64,000 nucleotides of DNA from contig NZ_JOJM01000007.1 of assembly GCF_000720325.1 (NCBI RefSeq), positions 166,598-230,597 of the forward strand, in the 5' to 3' direction. The position numbers and the translations under genes were made by a program. This stretch comes from Streptomyces sp. NRRL B-1347 (lineage in GTDB: Bacteria; Actinomycetota; Actinomycetes; Streptomycetales; Streptomycetaceae). This document shows positions 53,713 through 63,836 of the stretch, piece after piece. Under the pieces are notes generated by a model that was not told the DNA's origin, ran no database searches, and saw only the letters and a list, made by a program, of their open reading frames with translations. The first letter of the stretch is position 1. Each line of letters starts with the position of its first letter.

Positions 53713-55016
53713 CACCGGCGCTCACTCCCCACGGAGTGCGCGTCGACCGTGTCGAACAGGCCCCTGATGGAGTCGAGGGCCGCGTCGTGGGATCCGTCCA
53801 CCCGCACCCGGAGATGGGGCTCGGCCTGCCGCACCGCATGGTCACGGGCCATGCGGGCCCGGCCGCCGCCCGTGACGTTCAGGAGCACGGAGGCATCCCT
53901 CGGAATCCTGCCTTCCGCGACGGCGGTGAAGAGCGAGGCCGCCGCCACCGCCGCGGCCGGTTCGAGGTCGATCGACTCCAGTTCGTCGAAGACCTCCCGG
54001 GCCGCCACGGCGGCCTCCCGGTCGACGGTGACCACATCGCCGCCGCTCTCGGAGAGCACGTCGAAGACGCCCGAGTGCACCGCGTAGGGCGGTCGCCTGT
54101 TGGTCAGCTCGTCCGCGAACACGTCGCGGAGGGCGTTCTGGTCCTCTCCCGTGGGGGTGAAGGCCCGCGTCCGCCCCTGCCAGGCCCGGTGGATCGGCGC
54201 GAACCCGGCGTTCTGCGAGAGCACGAGGCGGGGCAGGGCGGCCGTGGGCGCGGACGTCGTCTCCCGTACGCGCTTGGCGGCCTCGTGCACGGCGATGGCA
54301 CCCGCGGCGCTGCCGACCGCCTGGAAGTAGTACTCGGGCAGCTCGCCCGTCTCTTCGGCCGCCGCGTACATCACGGTGCCGAGGCCGTCGCGGCGGGCGA
54401 CGTTGCGCACGCCGCCCTCCAGGACGAACCCCGGCCACTTCGCGGCCTCTTCGGAGAGGGCGATCGCGTCCGCGTAGTCGGCGTCCTCCACCACGACCAG
54501 ACGCACCGCGGGGTGCAGGTCCGCGCGCAGCTTGAGCCGGTCGAGCCCCGTCTCGGGAATGATCAGGAGGCACGGGACGGCGTACCGGGAGCAGACCGCG
54601 GCGAACGCGGCCGCGGTGTTGCCCGCGGACGCGACGACGAGGACCGGCGACTTCTCCGGCATTCGGCCGAGGACCGTGTACGCCTCCAGCTCCTTGAAGG
54701 TGCCGGTCTCCAGGAATCCGCCCCGCTCCGGCCAGTAGCCGTTGAAGGCGATGCGCAGACCGGGCATGCCGAGGAAGCGGCACAGGCGTTCGCTGCGCAG
54801 CACCGTCGTGCGCCCGGCGCCCTCGAAGGTGCGGACGACCGGGAGCCACGGGCGGTACCGGAAGATCCCGTCGACGTCCCGCAGCGGCTCGAACGTCCGC
54901 GCCTCGTACTCCGTCTGCAACAGCGCCGGCGCGTGGTCGCTGGCGCAGGACAGCGTCAGCCCGTCATCCACCTGCTTCAGCCCGCATACCGGACAGACCA
55001 GAGAATAATGGCGCAT
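53712..55016 (-). CDS. Threonine synthase-like PLP enzyme, cysteate synthase family
   Basis: 434 aa from ATG 55016; GTG 55031 is an alternative. N-terminal zinc-ribbon-like LVCPVCGLKQ, then IAFNGYWPERGGFLETGTFKELEA with the PLP Lys in TFKE. VVASAGNTAAAFAAV, LEGGVRNVARRDGLGTVM, YYFQAVGSAAGAIA, NRRPPYAVHSGVFDVL and LLNVTGGG match, from memory, the archaeal cysteate synthase block pattern better than ordinary threonine synthase. Known members convert phosphoserine and sulfite to L-cysteate for coenzyme M. Here the gene follows an NRPS by about 30-45 bases and overlaps a thiol dioxygenase, so it may supply a sulfonated amino acid to the peptide. The assignment is by family resemblance, not tested. 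Confidence 0.72.
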   Translation of the reverse strand: MRHYSLVCPVCGLKQVDDGLTLSCASDHAPALLQTEYEARTFEPLRDVDGIFRYRPWLPVVRTFEGAGRTTVLRSERLCRFLGMPGLRIAFNGYWPERGGFLETGTFKELEAYTVLGRMPEKSPVLVVASAGNTAAAFAAVCSRYAVPCLLIIPETGLDRLKLRADLHPAVRLVVVEDADYADAIALSEEAAKWPGFVLEGGVRNVARRDGLGTVMYAAAEETGELPEYYFQAVGSAAGAIAVHEAAKRVRETTSAPTAALPRLVLSQNAGFAPIHRAWQGRTRAFTPTGEDQNALRDVFADELTNRRPPYAVHSGVFDVLSESGGDVVTVDREAAVAAREVFDELESIDLEPAAAVAAASLFTAVAEGRIPRDASVLLNVTGGGRARMARDHAVRQAEPHLRVRVDGSHDAALDSIRGLFDTVDAHSVGSERR

Positions 55017-55059
55017 CTCTGATTTTCTCACTCTATTCCAATTCCGTGGGATGGCGGGT

Positions 55060-58000
55060 TCACTGCCCCTGGGTCGGGCGCGCGTGCTCCGTGGTGGGGC
55101 GCGCGTGCTCTTGGGTCGGGCGGGTCGGGTGGATGGGGCGGGTCGGGCCCGCGTGCTCCGTCACGGCGTCCCAGACCTGCCGCAGCATGTCCGGGTGTGC
55201 CATGTCGTCGTGCCGGCAGGGCACTTCGGTCTCGGCCGTCGCGCCGGAGACGTGGGGGGCCCACAGTCCGGCGTCGGCACCGCTCTCCTCGCGGTCCGCG
55301 GCCGCCACGACGACGAGCGCGTCGCCGTCGAAGACGCCTGGCACGTGGGCGCGCTGGATGCGCGCGTTGTTGTCGATGACCCGCGCGAAGCGGTCGATCT
55401 CCTCCGGCGTCAGCTCGGCCCCGAACCGGCCCGCGCCCTGCACCACGACCTCCGTGAGGTCCACCGGCTCGGCGCTGTCGTCGGCACGCTCTTCTTCCGG
55501 CATGGGATAGGCGTCCATGATCACCAGGGAGGCGACTTCGTGGCCGTCGGCCCGGAGCAGTACGGCCATCTCGTGCGCGACGATGCCGCCGAAGGACCAG
55601 CCCAGGAGGTGGTACGGCCCCGTCTCCTGGACCGCGCGGATCTGTGCGACGTAGTCCGCCGCCATGTCCCGCACCGAGGCGGGCAGTTCCTCCGGGACCG
55701 GGCCGAGGCCGCGCGCCTGAAGCGCGTACAGCGGCTGGTCCTGGGGCATGTGACGCGTCAGCGGGACGTAGCACCAGCTGGCCCCGCCCGCGGGGTGGAC
55801 GCAGAAGTACGGCGGCCTGCTGCCCTTGGCGCGGATCGGGAGGAGGCCCCCGAGCGCTTCCTGGGTCATCCCCGCGTCCGTGAGGCGGGCGGCGAGGGCT
55901 TCGGGGGTCGGCGCCTCGAACAGGTCGCGGATGCCGATCTCGACGCCGAGCACGGACCGGATCCGGTCGGCGAGGCGCACTCCGAGGAGGGAGTGGCCGC
56001 CGAGTTCGAAGAAGTTGCCGTCGACGCCGGCTTGGGGCAGTCCGAGGACCTCGGCGAAGACTCCGCAGAGGACCTCTTCCTGCACCGACGCGGGGGCCCG
56101 CCCGGCCACGCCGGGGGTGTGGTCGGGCGCGGGCAGGGCCCGCCGGTCCAGTTTGCCGTTGGCCGTCTGCGGCAGGGCGTCGAGCACTACGAAGGCCGCG
56201 GGCACCATGTACTCGGGCAGCCGGTCGCGCAGGTGGTCGCGGAGCGTGCCGGTCAGGGCCGCCGCGCTCCGGCTCCTGGCGACGGGGTTGTTGGTGTACG
56301 AGGCGAGGTCGGCCCGGCTGGGTCCCGCGGGCCGGTACGCGAACGCCGGAGCTTCTCGCCGGACTCCGGGCTCCGGTGCTTCGCGCCCGGCTCCGGACTC
56401 CGGCGTCTCGAAGACGGCGTCCATGGAGCCGTCGTCGGCGGCACCCGTCAGGGTGACCGCGGTCCGGTAGCCGAGGCGCTCGCCCAACTGGTGGAGGTCC
56501 TCGGCGTCCAGCGCCCCGGCCGCCGAGCCGTCGCCGCCGAGCGCGGCGAGCGCCGTGTCCACGGGCTCGCCCGCGTCCAGGAGGCGCAGCGCGGCGATCT
56601 CACCGGCGAGCCCGCGATGGGGTACGCGGGCCACGCGGAGCACCGCGGGCCGTTCGGTGCGCAGCAGGTCGGCGAGCCCGGCGAGGTCGGTCACGTCCGT
56701 GCCCCAGCGCAGCGTCGTCTCCTCGGCGCGTACGACGGGCTGCGCGGAGGGCTCTCCGGAGAGCCGGGCAGAGGACTCCCTCGAGGACTGTCCAGAGGAC
56801 TTCTTGTGCAGGACCACGTCGTAGCGGTGCCGGGACATCTCGTGGTGGTGCACACCCCGCTTGACCAGGACGTCGGCGTGCTCCAGCTCCTTCGACGCGG
56901 CGCACAGCGCGGGGAAGAAGTCGGGGTCGACGAGCAGTTCCTGCTCGCTCAGGAGCATCTGCTCGACGGCCCGGCGCACCGCGTCCGCCTCGCTGTCCGG
57001 CCCGTGCCTGCGCAGCGCGACCGCGGCGGTCAGGTAGCGGTGCAGACGCAGGTTGCGCACGTCACCGACGAAGATCCGCCCGCCGGGGGCGAGGAGGTCC
57101 ACGGCGTTGCGCAGGACCTCCAGGAGGTACTCCGTGTTCGGGAAGTACTGGACGACGGAGTTGAGCACGATGGTGTCGAAGTAGTCCCGCGGCAGGCCGT
57201 CGGTGACGTCGGCTCCCTGCGCGCGCAGGTGGACCCGGTCGCGCAGTTCCGGCTGCTGCGCCACTCCTCGGCGGAGCACCTCGATGCCTTCGGCCGAGAG
57301 GTCGGTGCCCCAGTACTCCTCGCAGCGGGGTGCGACGCGGGCCAGGAGCGGGCCGTTGCCGACGCCGAGTTCGAGGATGCGGCGGGGTTCGAGGTCGAGG
57401 ATGCGGTCCACGATGACGGACCGCCACTCCTGGAGGTGGCTCTCCGGGATGCGGCTGCCGTCGTAGACGCTGACCCAGACGTCGAAGTTCTCGCCGAGTT
57501 CGGTGCCGTCGTCCGGAGCCATGTCCCGGTACAGGGAGTCGTACACGCTCTGCCAGTCCTCGACCTGGCGGTCCTCGCGCTCCTGGTTCCGTTCCTCCGC
57601 ACGGGAGCCCGGCACTACGTAGGCGACGAGTTGCCGCGAGCCGTGGGCGTCGTCGCGGGCGACCACCGCGGCCCGGGCCACCTCGGGGTGGGCCGTGAGC
57701 CCCGCCTCGATCTCGCCGAGCTCGATCCGGAACCCGCGGATCTTGACCTGGTCGTCGACGCGGGTGAGGTACTCCAGGGTGCCGTCGGCGCTCCAGCGCA
57801 CGAGGTCGCCCGTGCGGTACATGCGCTCGCCGGGAGCCCCGAACGGGCATGCCACGAAGCGCTCGGCCGTCAGCTCAGGGCGGCCCTGGTAGCCGCGTGC
57901 CAGCTGCTCTCCGGCCAGGTACAGCTCGCCCGCGACGCCCGCGTGCACCGGCTGCATCCTGTCGTCGAGGACGTATGCCCGGGTGTTCCACAAGGGGCGC

Positions 58001-59937
58001 CCGATCGAGGGGGCGGAGCCCTGTTCGCCCGCGGTCAGCTCGGCGGTGGTCGCCCACACGGTGGCCTCGGTCGGGCCGTACAGGTTGGTGGCCTTTCCGG
58101 TGGTCGTCAGCATCCGGTCGGCGAGGGAGGACGGCAGCGCCTCGCCGCCCACCAGGATGCGTGCGCCCTTCAGGGCCGTGGCGTCCTCGTCGAGCACGGC
58201 CTGCCACAGCGTCGGCGTGGCCTGCATGACGGTGACGTCGAGGCGTTCGGCAAGGGCCACGAGCAGGCGCGGGTCCCGTACCGCCGTGCGCGGCGCGACC
58301 ACCACGGACGCGCCCGCGAGCAGCGGCAGGTAGATCTCGAGGACGTGGATGTCGAAGGCCACGGTGGTGACCGCGAGCAGGCGGTCCCGCTCGTCCAGCG
58401 GGCAGCGGTCGTCCATCGCCGCGAGGAAGTTCGTCACGGCCCGGTGCGGCACGGCGACGCCCTTGGGGCGGCCCGTGGAGCCCGAGGTGTAGATGACGTA
58501 CGCGGGGTGGGTCGGCAGCAGCGCGGACGTGCGCTCCTTGTCGTCGATCGCCCCGGCGTCGAGGCCGGCCAGCGCGGACACGGTCCGCGGCCCGTCGACG
58601 ACGATCCGGTCGGTGCCGTTGCCCGGGTCCAGTGCCGCGTCGGTGGCACGGCTGGTGAGGACCACAGCGGGCCGTGCGTCCTCCAGGACGTGGGCGATGC
58701 GGTCGGCCGGGTACTCCGGGTCGATCGGTACGTACGCGCCACCGGCCTTGAGGACCGCGAGCAGCGTCACGACGAGGTCCGGCGAACGCTCCATGCAGAC
58801 GGCGACGAGCGTCTCCGGCCCCACGCCGTGCGCCATGAGCAGCCGTGCGAGGCGGTTGGCCCTGTCGTGCAGCTGTGCGTAGGTGAGTTCGTCGCGGTCG
58901 TGTCCGACGCCGTCCCCGTCGTCCCCGCTGCCCCTGCCGTCCCCGCTGACCTCGCCGATCTCGCCGTCCTGGAAGAGCACGGCGACCGCGTCAGGGGTGT
59001 GTTCCGCCTGGCGCTGCAACAGCTCCGGGAGGCTCTGCTCGGGGACGCGGTGCTCGGTGTCGTTCCACTCCTCGAGGATCGTCTTGCGCTCGGTCTCCTC
59101 CAGGATCTCCACCCGGCTGAGCGGCGTCGAAGGGTCGGCCGTCACGGCGTCCAGGACCCTGGCGTAGAGCTTGGCCATCCATTCGGCTGTCGCGGGGTCG
59201 AACAGGTCCGTCGCGTAGATGATGCTGCCGTGCAGCCCGATGGGCTCGCCGCCGGGGCCGAACCGCTCGCTGAGGCCGATCTCCAGGTCGAACTTGGCCG
59301 ACACGTGGCCCGCGGGTACGGCCTCGGCCTGAAGGCCGGGGAAGTCCAGGTCGGCCTGGGCGTTGTTCTGCAGGGCCAGCATGATCTGGAAGAGGGGGTG
59401 GCGTGCCATGGACCGCGTCGGCGCCAGTTCCTCCACGAGCCGCTCGAACGGGATGTCCTGATGCGCGTAGGCACCCAGACCGGTCTCCCGTACTCGCTCC
59501 AAGAGCTCCGCGAACGACGGGTCCCCGCTCACGTCGGTGCGGATCACCAGCGTGTTCACGAAGAAGCCGACCAGCTCCTCCAGGGCCTCGTCCGAACGCC
59601 CCGCCACCGGAACACCGAACGGGATATCGCGGCCCGCACCCAGACGGCTCAGCAGCGCCGCCATGCCCGCCTGCAACACCATGAACAGGGTGACGCCGTG
59701 CGCCCGTGCGACTTCCAGCAGCCGCGCGTGGACGTCCGGCTCCACGCCGAGGTCCACGATGCCGCCCTGGTGCGTAGCGACTGCGGGGCGCGGCCGGTCG
59801 ACGGGCAGCACCAGCTCGTCCGGTACGTCCGCCAGCGTCTGGCGCCAGTAGGCCAGTTGGCGTGCCATAAGGCTCTCGGGGTCGTTCTCCTCGCCGAGGA
59901 GTTCCCGCTGCCACAACGCGTAGTCCGCGTACTGCAC
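55060..59937 (-). CDS. NRPS final module: condensation (N-terminal part lost), adenylation (Gly), N-methyltransferase, carrier, thioesterase
   Basis: About 1,625 codons open from the junction at 59937 to the stop. Order: C domain from [13 protein letters not shown] onward, lacking its HHxxxDG half; A domain with [30 protein letters not shown] and [12 protein letters not shown]-dependent methyltransferase ([12 protein letters not shown]) inserted between A8 and A9; NGKLDR; carrier LGGHSLLG; thioesterase Ser in GWSFGG. The binding-pocket residues give the code DILQLGLVWK, matching the known glycine code, so the unit should be N-methylglycine. The C-terminal tail repeats EHARPT. The frame is broken upstream at 59937. 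Confidence 0.85.
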   Translation of the reverse strand: MQYADYALWQRELLGEENDPESLMARQLAYWRQTLADVPDELVLPVDRPRPAVATHQGGIVDLGVEPDVHARLLEVARAHGVTLFMVLQAGMAALLSRLGAGRDIPFGVPVAGRSDEALEELVGFFVNTLVIRTDVSGDPSFAELLERVRETGLGAYAHQDIPFERLVEELAPTRSMARHPLFQIMLALQNNAQADLDFPGLQAEAVPAGHVSAKFDLEIGLSERFGPGGEPIGLHGSIIYATDLFDPATAEWMAKLYARVLDAVTADPSTPLSRVEILEETERKTILEEWNDTEHRVPEQSLPELLQRQAEHTPDAVAVLFQDGEIGEVSGDGRGSGDDGDGVGHDRDELTYAQLHDRANRLARLLMAHGVGPETLVAVCMERSPDLVVTLLAVLKAGGAYVPIDPEYPADRIAHVLEDARPAVVLTSRATDAALDPGNGTDRIVVDGPRTVSALAGLDAGAIDDKERTSALLPTHPAYVIYTSGSTGRPKGVAVPHRAVTNFLAAMDDRCPLDERDRLLAVTTVAFDIHVLEIYLPLLAGASVVVAPRTAVRDPRLLVALAERLDVTVMQATPTLWQAVLDEDATALKGARILVGGEALPSSLADRMLTTTGKATNLYGPTEATVWATTAELTAGEQGSAPSIGRPLWNTRAYVLDDRMQPVHAGVAGELYLAGEQLARGYQGRPELTAERFVACPFGAPGERMYRTGDLVRWSADGTLEYLTRVDDQVKIRGFRIELGEIEAGLTAHPEVARAAVVARDDAHGSRQLVAYVVPGSRAEERNQEREDRQVEDWQSVYDSLYRDMAPDDGTELGENFDVWVSVYDGSRIPESHLQEWRSVIVDRILDLEPRRILELGVGNGPLLARVAPRCEEYWGTDLSAEGIEVLRRGVAQQPELRDRVHLRAQGADVTDGLPRDYFDTIVLNSVVQYFPNTEYLLEVLRNAVDLLAPGGRIFVGDVRNLRLHRYLTAAVALRRHGPDSEADAVRRAVEQMLLSEQELLVDPDFFPALCAASKELEHADVLVKRGVHHHEMSRHRYDVVLHKKSSGQSSRESSARLSGEPSAQPVVRAEETTLRWGTDVTDLAGLADLLRTERPAVLRVARVPHRGLAGEIAALRLLDAGEPVDTALAALGGDGSAAGALDAEDLHQLGERLGYRTAVTLTGAADDGSMDAVFETPESGAGREAPEPGVRREAPAFAYRPAGPSRADLASYTNNPVARSRSAAALTGTLRDHLRDRLPEYMVPAAFVVLDALPQTANGKLDRRALPAPDHTPGVAGRAPASVQEEVLCGVFAEVLGLPQAGVDGNFFELGGHSLLGVRLADRIRSVLGVEIGIRDLFEAPTPEALAARLTDAGMTQEALGGLLPIRAKGSRPPYFCVHPAGGASWCYVPLTRHMPQDQPLYALQARGLGPVPEELPASVRDMAADYVAQIRAVQETGPYHLLGWSFGGIVAHEMAVLLRADGHEVASLVIMDAYPMPEEERADDSAEPVDLTEVVVQGAGRFGAELTPEEIDRFARVIDNNARIQRAHVPGVFDGDALVVVAAADREESGADAGLWAPHVSGATAETEVPCRHDDMAHPDMLRQVWDAVTEHAGPTRPIHPTRPTQEHARPTTEHARPTQGQ
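55065..55140 (-). repeat. Repeats in the NRPS C-terminal tail
   Basis: The unit TCGGGCGCGCGTGCTC and variants (GGCGCGCGTGCTC, GGGCCCGCGTGCTC) recur, together with GGGTCGGGCGGGTCGGG. They encode HPTRP and EHARPT repeats after the thioesterase. Confidence 0.65.
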
Positions 59938-60375
59938 TGGGGAACACGGTACGCAGCACCTCGTGCCGCGCCACCACATCGTTGAGCGCCGCACCCAGCG
60001 CCTCCACGTCCAGCTCCCCGCGCAGACGGATACCCGCGGGAATGTTGTACGTGGCGTTCGGGCCCTCCAACTCACCCAGGAACCACAGTCGTTGCTGAGC
60101 GAACGACAACGGGACCGACTCCGGACGCACCCGCGCGGACAGTGCCGGTCGCGCCTGCTCGGCACCCTCCAGCCGCTCCACGAGCAGGCCCACCGACGGT
60201 GCCTCGAACACCGCCCGCACACCCAGCTCCACGCCCAGCACCGACCGCACCCGACTCACCAGACGCACCGCGAGCAGGGAGTGGCCGCCCAGCTCGAAGA
60301 AGTTGTCGTCGACACCCACACTCGGCACGCCGAGCACCTCGGCGAACACCGCGCACAGGATCTCCTCCTGGAGCC
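59936..60375 (-). pseudogene. NRPS fragment: carrier domain plus N-terminal part of condensation domain
   Basis: Frame shifted relative to both neighbours. It holds [27 protein letters not shown] (carrier with its phosphopantetheine Ser) and the start of a C domain, [18 protein letters not shown], ending at [10 protein letters not shown]. The next residues in the adjacent frame are [10 protein letters not shown], which belong roughly 100 residues further on in any C domain. The catalytic HHxxxDG region is therefore missing. Confidence 0.8.
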
Positions 60376-63300
60376 CAGGGCCACGACCGTCGACGGAACC
60401 ATGTACTCCGGCAGCATCCGGCCCACATGCGCCCGCAGCACGGCGGCCTCCACCGCGCCATCGGCCAGGACCACGTACGCGACCAGACGTTTGTCCCCCG
60501 GCGCGTCCTCACGCACCAGCACCGCGGCCTGCGCGACATCCGCATGCGATGCCAGCGCCGTCTCGACTTCGCCGAGCTCGATCCGGAAGCCCCGGATCTT
60601 GACCTGGTCGTCGGCGCGACCGAGGAACTCCAAGTTCCCGTCCGCACGCCAGCGCACCACGTCACCCGTGCGGTACATCCGCTCACCGGCAGCCCCGAAC
60701 GGGCAGGCGACGAAGCGCTCCGCGGTCAGTCCCGGACGGCCCAGGTACCCACGCGCCAGCTGAGCGCCCGCGACGTACAGCTCGCCCGCGACACCCACCG
60801 GCACCGGCCGCAGGCCCGCGTCCAGCACGAGGACACGTGTGTTCGGCGTGGGGCCGCCGATCGGCGGGGCCTGGCCGTGGGACGGGGGAAGACATCGCAT
60901 GAGCGTGACGGCGACGGTCGTCTCCGTCGGTCCGTATCCGTTCCAGAACTCCCGTCCGGGGCGAGCCCATTCGTCGACGAGTCGGCCTGCGGGCAGCTCG
61001 CCGCCCGTGGACACCAGACGCAGCGCGGGCAGCCCGTCGGGGCGCAGCAGCGGCATCAGCGCGGGCGGCAGCTCGGCGACGGTCACGTCCTGCTCGGCCA
61101 TGAGGGTTTGCAGCCGGTCGGCGTTGAGCCGGTCCTCGTCGCCCGCCAGGACCAGCGTGGCCCCGACGAGCAGGGTGGTGAACACCTCGAAGACGGACAC
61201 GTCGAAGGTGAAGGCCGCGAAGCCGAGGACCCGGTCCTGTGCGTCGATCCCATAGGCCGAAGCGATGCCGGTGGAGAACTCGGCGGCGGACCCGTGGCTG
61301 ACGACGACGCCCTTGGGGCGGCCCGTCGAGCCTGAGGTGTAGATGACGTACGCGGGGTGGGACGGCAGGACTTCCGCTGCCCGGGGCGCACGGCCGACGG
61401 ACGGCTCGGCGCGCTCCAAGTCCTCGACGTCCTCGATGCGCTCCACGTCCTCGATGCCCTCGATGCCCTCGACGAGGAGCCGGGGCACATCCGCGTCCGT
61501 GAAGCGCTCGGCCAGTGCCGCAGTCGTGATCAGTGCGGCCGGACGGGCGTCCTCCAGTACGTGCGCCGTGCGCTCGGCGGGGTGGCCCGGATCCAGCGGC
61601 AGATAGGCGCCGCCGGCCTTCAGCACCGCGAGGAGTGCCACCACCATGTCCGCGGAGCGCGGCAGGGCGATCGCCACGAGCTGCTCGGGCCCGACACCCC
61701 TGTCGACGAGTGCCTCGGCCCATCGGTCCGTTCGCGCGTCGAGCTCGGCGTAGGTCAGTTCCGCGCCTTCGTGGACGAGGGCGACGGTCTCGGGCGTTCT
61801 GGCCACCTGTGCGTGCCACAGCTCGGTCAGTGTCGTCGGGCGTGTTTCCCGTGCCGTGTCGTTCCAGGCGGTGAGCACGCGGTGGTGCTCGGACTCGTCG
61901 AGGGCCTCGATGCCGCACAGCTCAGTGGCGCTCTCCTCTTCGAGTACGCGGACGAGCTTCGCGGTGACGGTGTGGATCAGCGCGCAGACGTCGTACGGCG
62001 CGATCGGTTCGGCCGCTTGGACGGTGACGCCGAAGTCCGTGCCCGCGTCGTCGATGGACACGGCGAGGGGGTAGTTGGTGCGTTCGTGGGCCGAGAGCAG
62101 CTCGACGCCTTCGAGGGCGCCGCTCATCGCGTCATCCGCTCCCGCTCCACTGACCATGTCGTGCCGGTAGTTGAGCAGGGAGGTGAACAGCGGGGTCTCC
62201 GCCGCGAGATCGGCCGCCTGCTGGGCGAGCGTGAGCGGGGCGTGCTCGTGGACGAGGAGGTCGGCGAGCTGCTTCTGCATCCCCCGCACGGCCTCACCCA
62301 CGGACACCCGTCCGGTCGGCACACGTACCGGCAGCGTGTTGATGAACAGACCCGGCGTACGGTCCGCTCCCGCGCCCGCCTGCATACGACCGAACAGCAC
62401 ACTGCCGAACACGACGTCATCGCGGCCCGACGTCACGGCCACGACCCGCGCCCACACCAGGTGGAACAGCGTCGCCGGGCTCACGCCCAGGCGCCGCGCC
62501 TGCTCCCGCAGCCGCACAGCAAGACCCGTATCCAGCGTGGTGCTCGCGTCGGTGATGCTGACGGAGCTCTCCTTGCGCAGGTCGAGGAGACCGTACGGCG
62601 CCGTCGGCTCGGTCACGCCGTCGAGCAGCTCACCGAAGAACCGCTCGTGCTCCGCACGCGACACACCCAGACGTGCCTGCGCCACGAACTCCCGGAACGG
62701 AACCGGAGCGGGCAGCTCATCCGCGTCTCCGCGCAGCAGGGCGCGGACCTCGTCCAGGAGGACGTCAAAGGTGGTGTGGTCCAGTACGAGGTGGTGGTTC
62801 TGGAGGACCATCAGCCAGCGGTCGCTGCCCGGCTCGGCGGCGATGTACGCCCGCAGCAGCGGAGCCCGCCCGACGTCCATCGAGGCGGCGCACGCCGCGA
62901 GAAGCCGCTCGACCGGGTCCCCGTCGGCCTGCGCGTCGAGGTGGATCTCGTCAGCGGGGACGGCGGCGTTGCGCGCCACTACCTGCACCGGCTCGCGGAG
63001 GCCCTCCCAGGCGAAGCCCGTCCGCAGGATGTCGTGCCGGTCGACCACCTTCTGCAGCGCGTCGAGGAACTGGTCGAGCCGACCCCGCGAGTCGAAGCGC
63101 AGTGCCGTCTGCTGAAGGTAGACGTCCGCTCCGCCCTCACCGGTCATCAGGTGGTGGAAGAACAGGCCTTCCTGGAGGGGGGCGAGGGGGTAGACGTCGG
63201 CGATGTTCCCCGCCCCGCCCTCGATCCGGGACGTGATCCGCTCGATCTCCTCCGCCGTCAGGTCCACCAGCGGCAGCATCTCCGGAGTGATCGCCTCGGC

Positions 63301-63549
63301 GTCCGCCGGAATCAGGTTCTCCGGCACCGATACGGCTTCCCGGTCCGTCGAGGCCGCAGCCAGCCCGGCCACCGTCGGAGCGGCGAAGAGCGCCCGCACA
63401 CTGACCGGCACGCCGCGTGCCCTCAACCGCTCCACCAGCGACACCGCGAGGAGGGAGTGGCCGCCCAGCTCGAAGAAGTTGTCGTCGACACCCACACTCG
63501 GCACGCCGAGCACCTCGGCGAACACCGCGCACAGGATCTCCTCCTGGAG
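60376..63549 (-). CDS. NRPS module: carrier, dual epimerisation/condensation-like domain, adenylation
   Basis: Open from the junction at 63549 to the one at 60376. A carrier domain (LGGHSLLAV) is followed by a condensation domain beginning [22 protein letters not shown], close to the HH[I/L]xxxxGD extra motif of dual E/C domains. Its main His motif is HHLVLDH rather than HHxxxDG. The A domain has [29 protein letters not shown] and YRTGDVVRW; the pocket reads DVFEVTGVAK, which I cannot assign. The A domain stops at [13 protein letters not shown], without the NGKxDR motif, where the frame breaks. Confidence 0.82.
61417..61475 (-). repeat. In-frame GAC/GAT-GTC repeat in the adenylation domain
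   Basis: Alternating CCTCGATG and CCTCGACG hexa/nonamer repeats encode [20 protein letters not shown], an acidic insertion between A2 and A3 not found in the neighbouring A domain. Confidence 0.6.
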
Positions 63550-63836
63550 CGCACGTCCAGGGCCACCACCGCCGACGGAACCATGTACTCCGGCAGCACC
63601 CGGCCCACATGCGCCCGCAGCACGGCGGCCTCCACCGCGCCATCGGCCGGGACCACGTACGCGACCAGACGCTTGTCCCCCAGCACGTCCTCACGCACCA
63701 GCACCGCGGACTCGGCCACGGCTGCGTGGGATTCCAACGCCGCTTCGATCTCGCCGAGTTCGATACGGAAGCCCCGCAGCTTCACCTGGTCATCAGCACG
63801 GCCCAGATACTCCAGGTTCCCGTCCGCACGCCAGCG
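63550..63836 (-). pseudogene. NRPS adenylation domain fragment (A8-A9 region)
   Basis: Reads [22 protein letters not shown] to [15 protein letters not shown] in a third frame. The 3' side lacks the NGKxDR motif and linker before the carrier domain; the 5' side lacks the YRTGD region. Its sequence is about 95% identical to the corresponding part of the next module (60390-60640). Confidence 0.75.

Noticed and set aside
59935..59940. Independent gene start for the last NRPS module at GTG 59937
   Set aside because: The protein would begin in the middle of a condensation domain; the missing first part is in the neighbouring frame.
55051..59985. 1,644-residue plus-strand open frame opposite the NRPS
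   Set aside because: A GC-skew shadow of the NRPS with Val/Gly/Arg-rich sequence and no domain.
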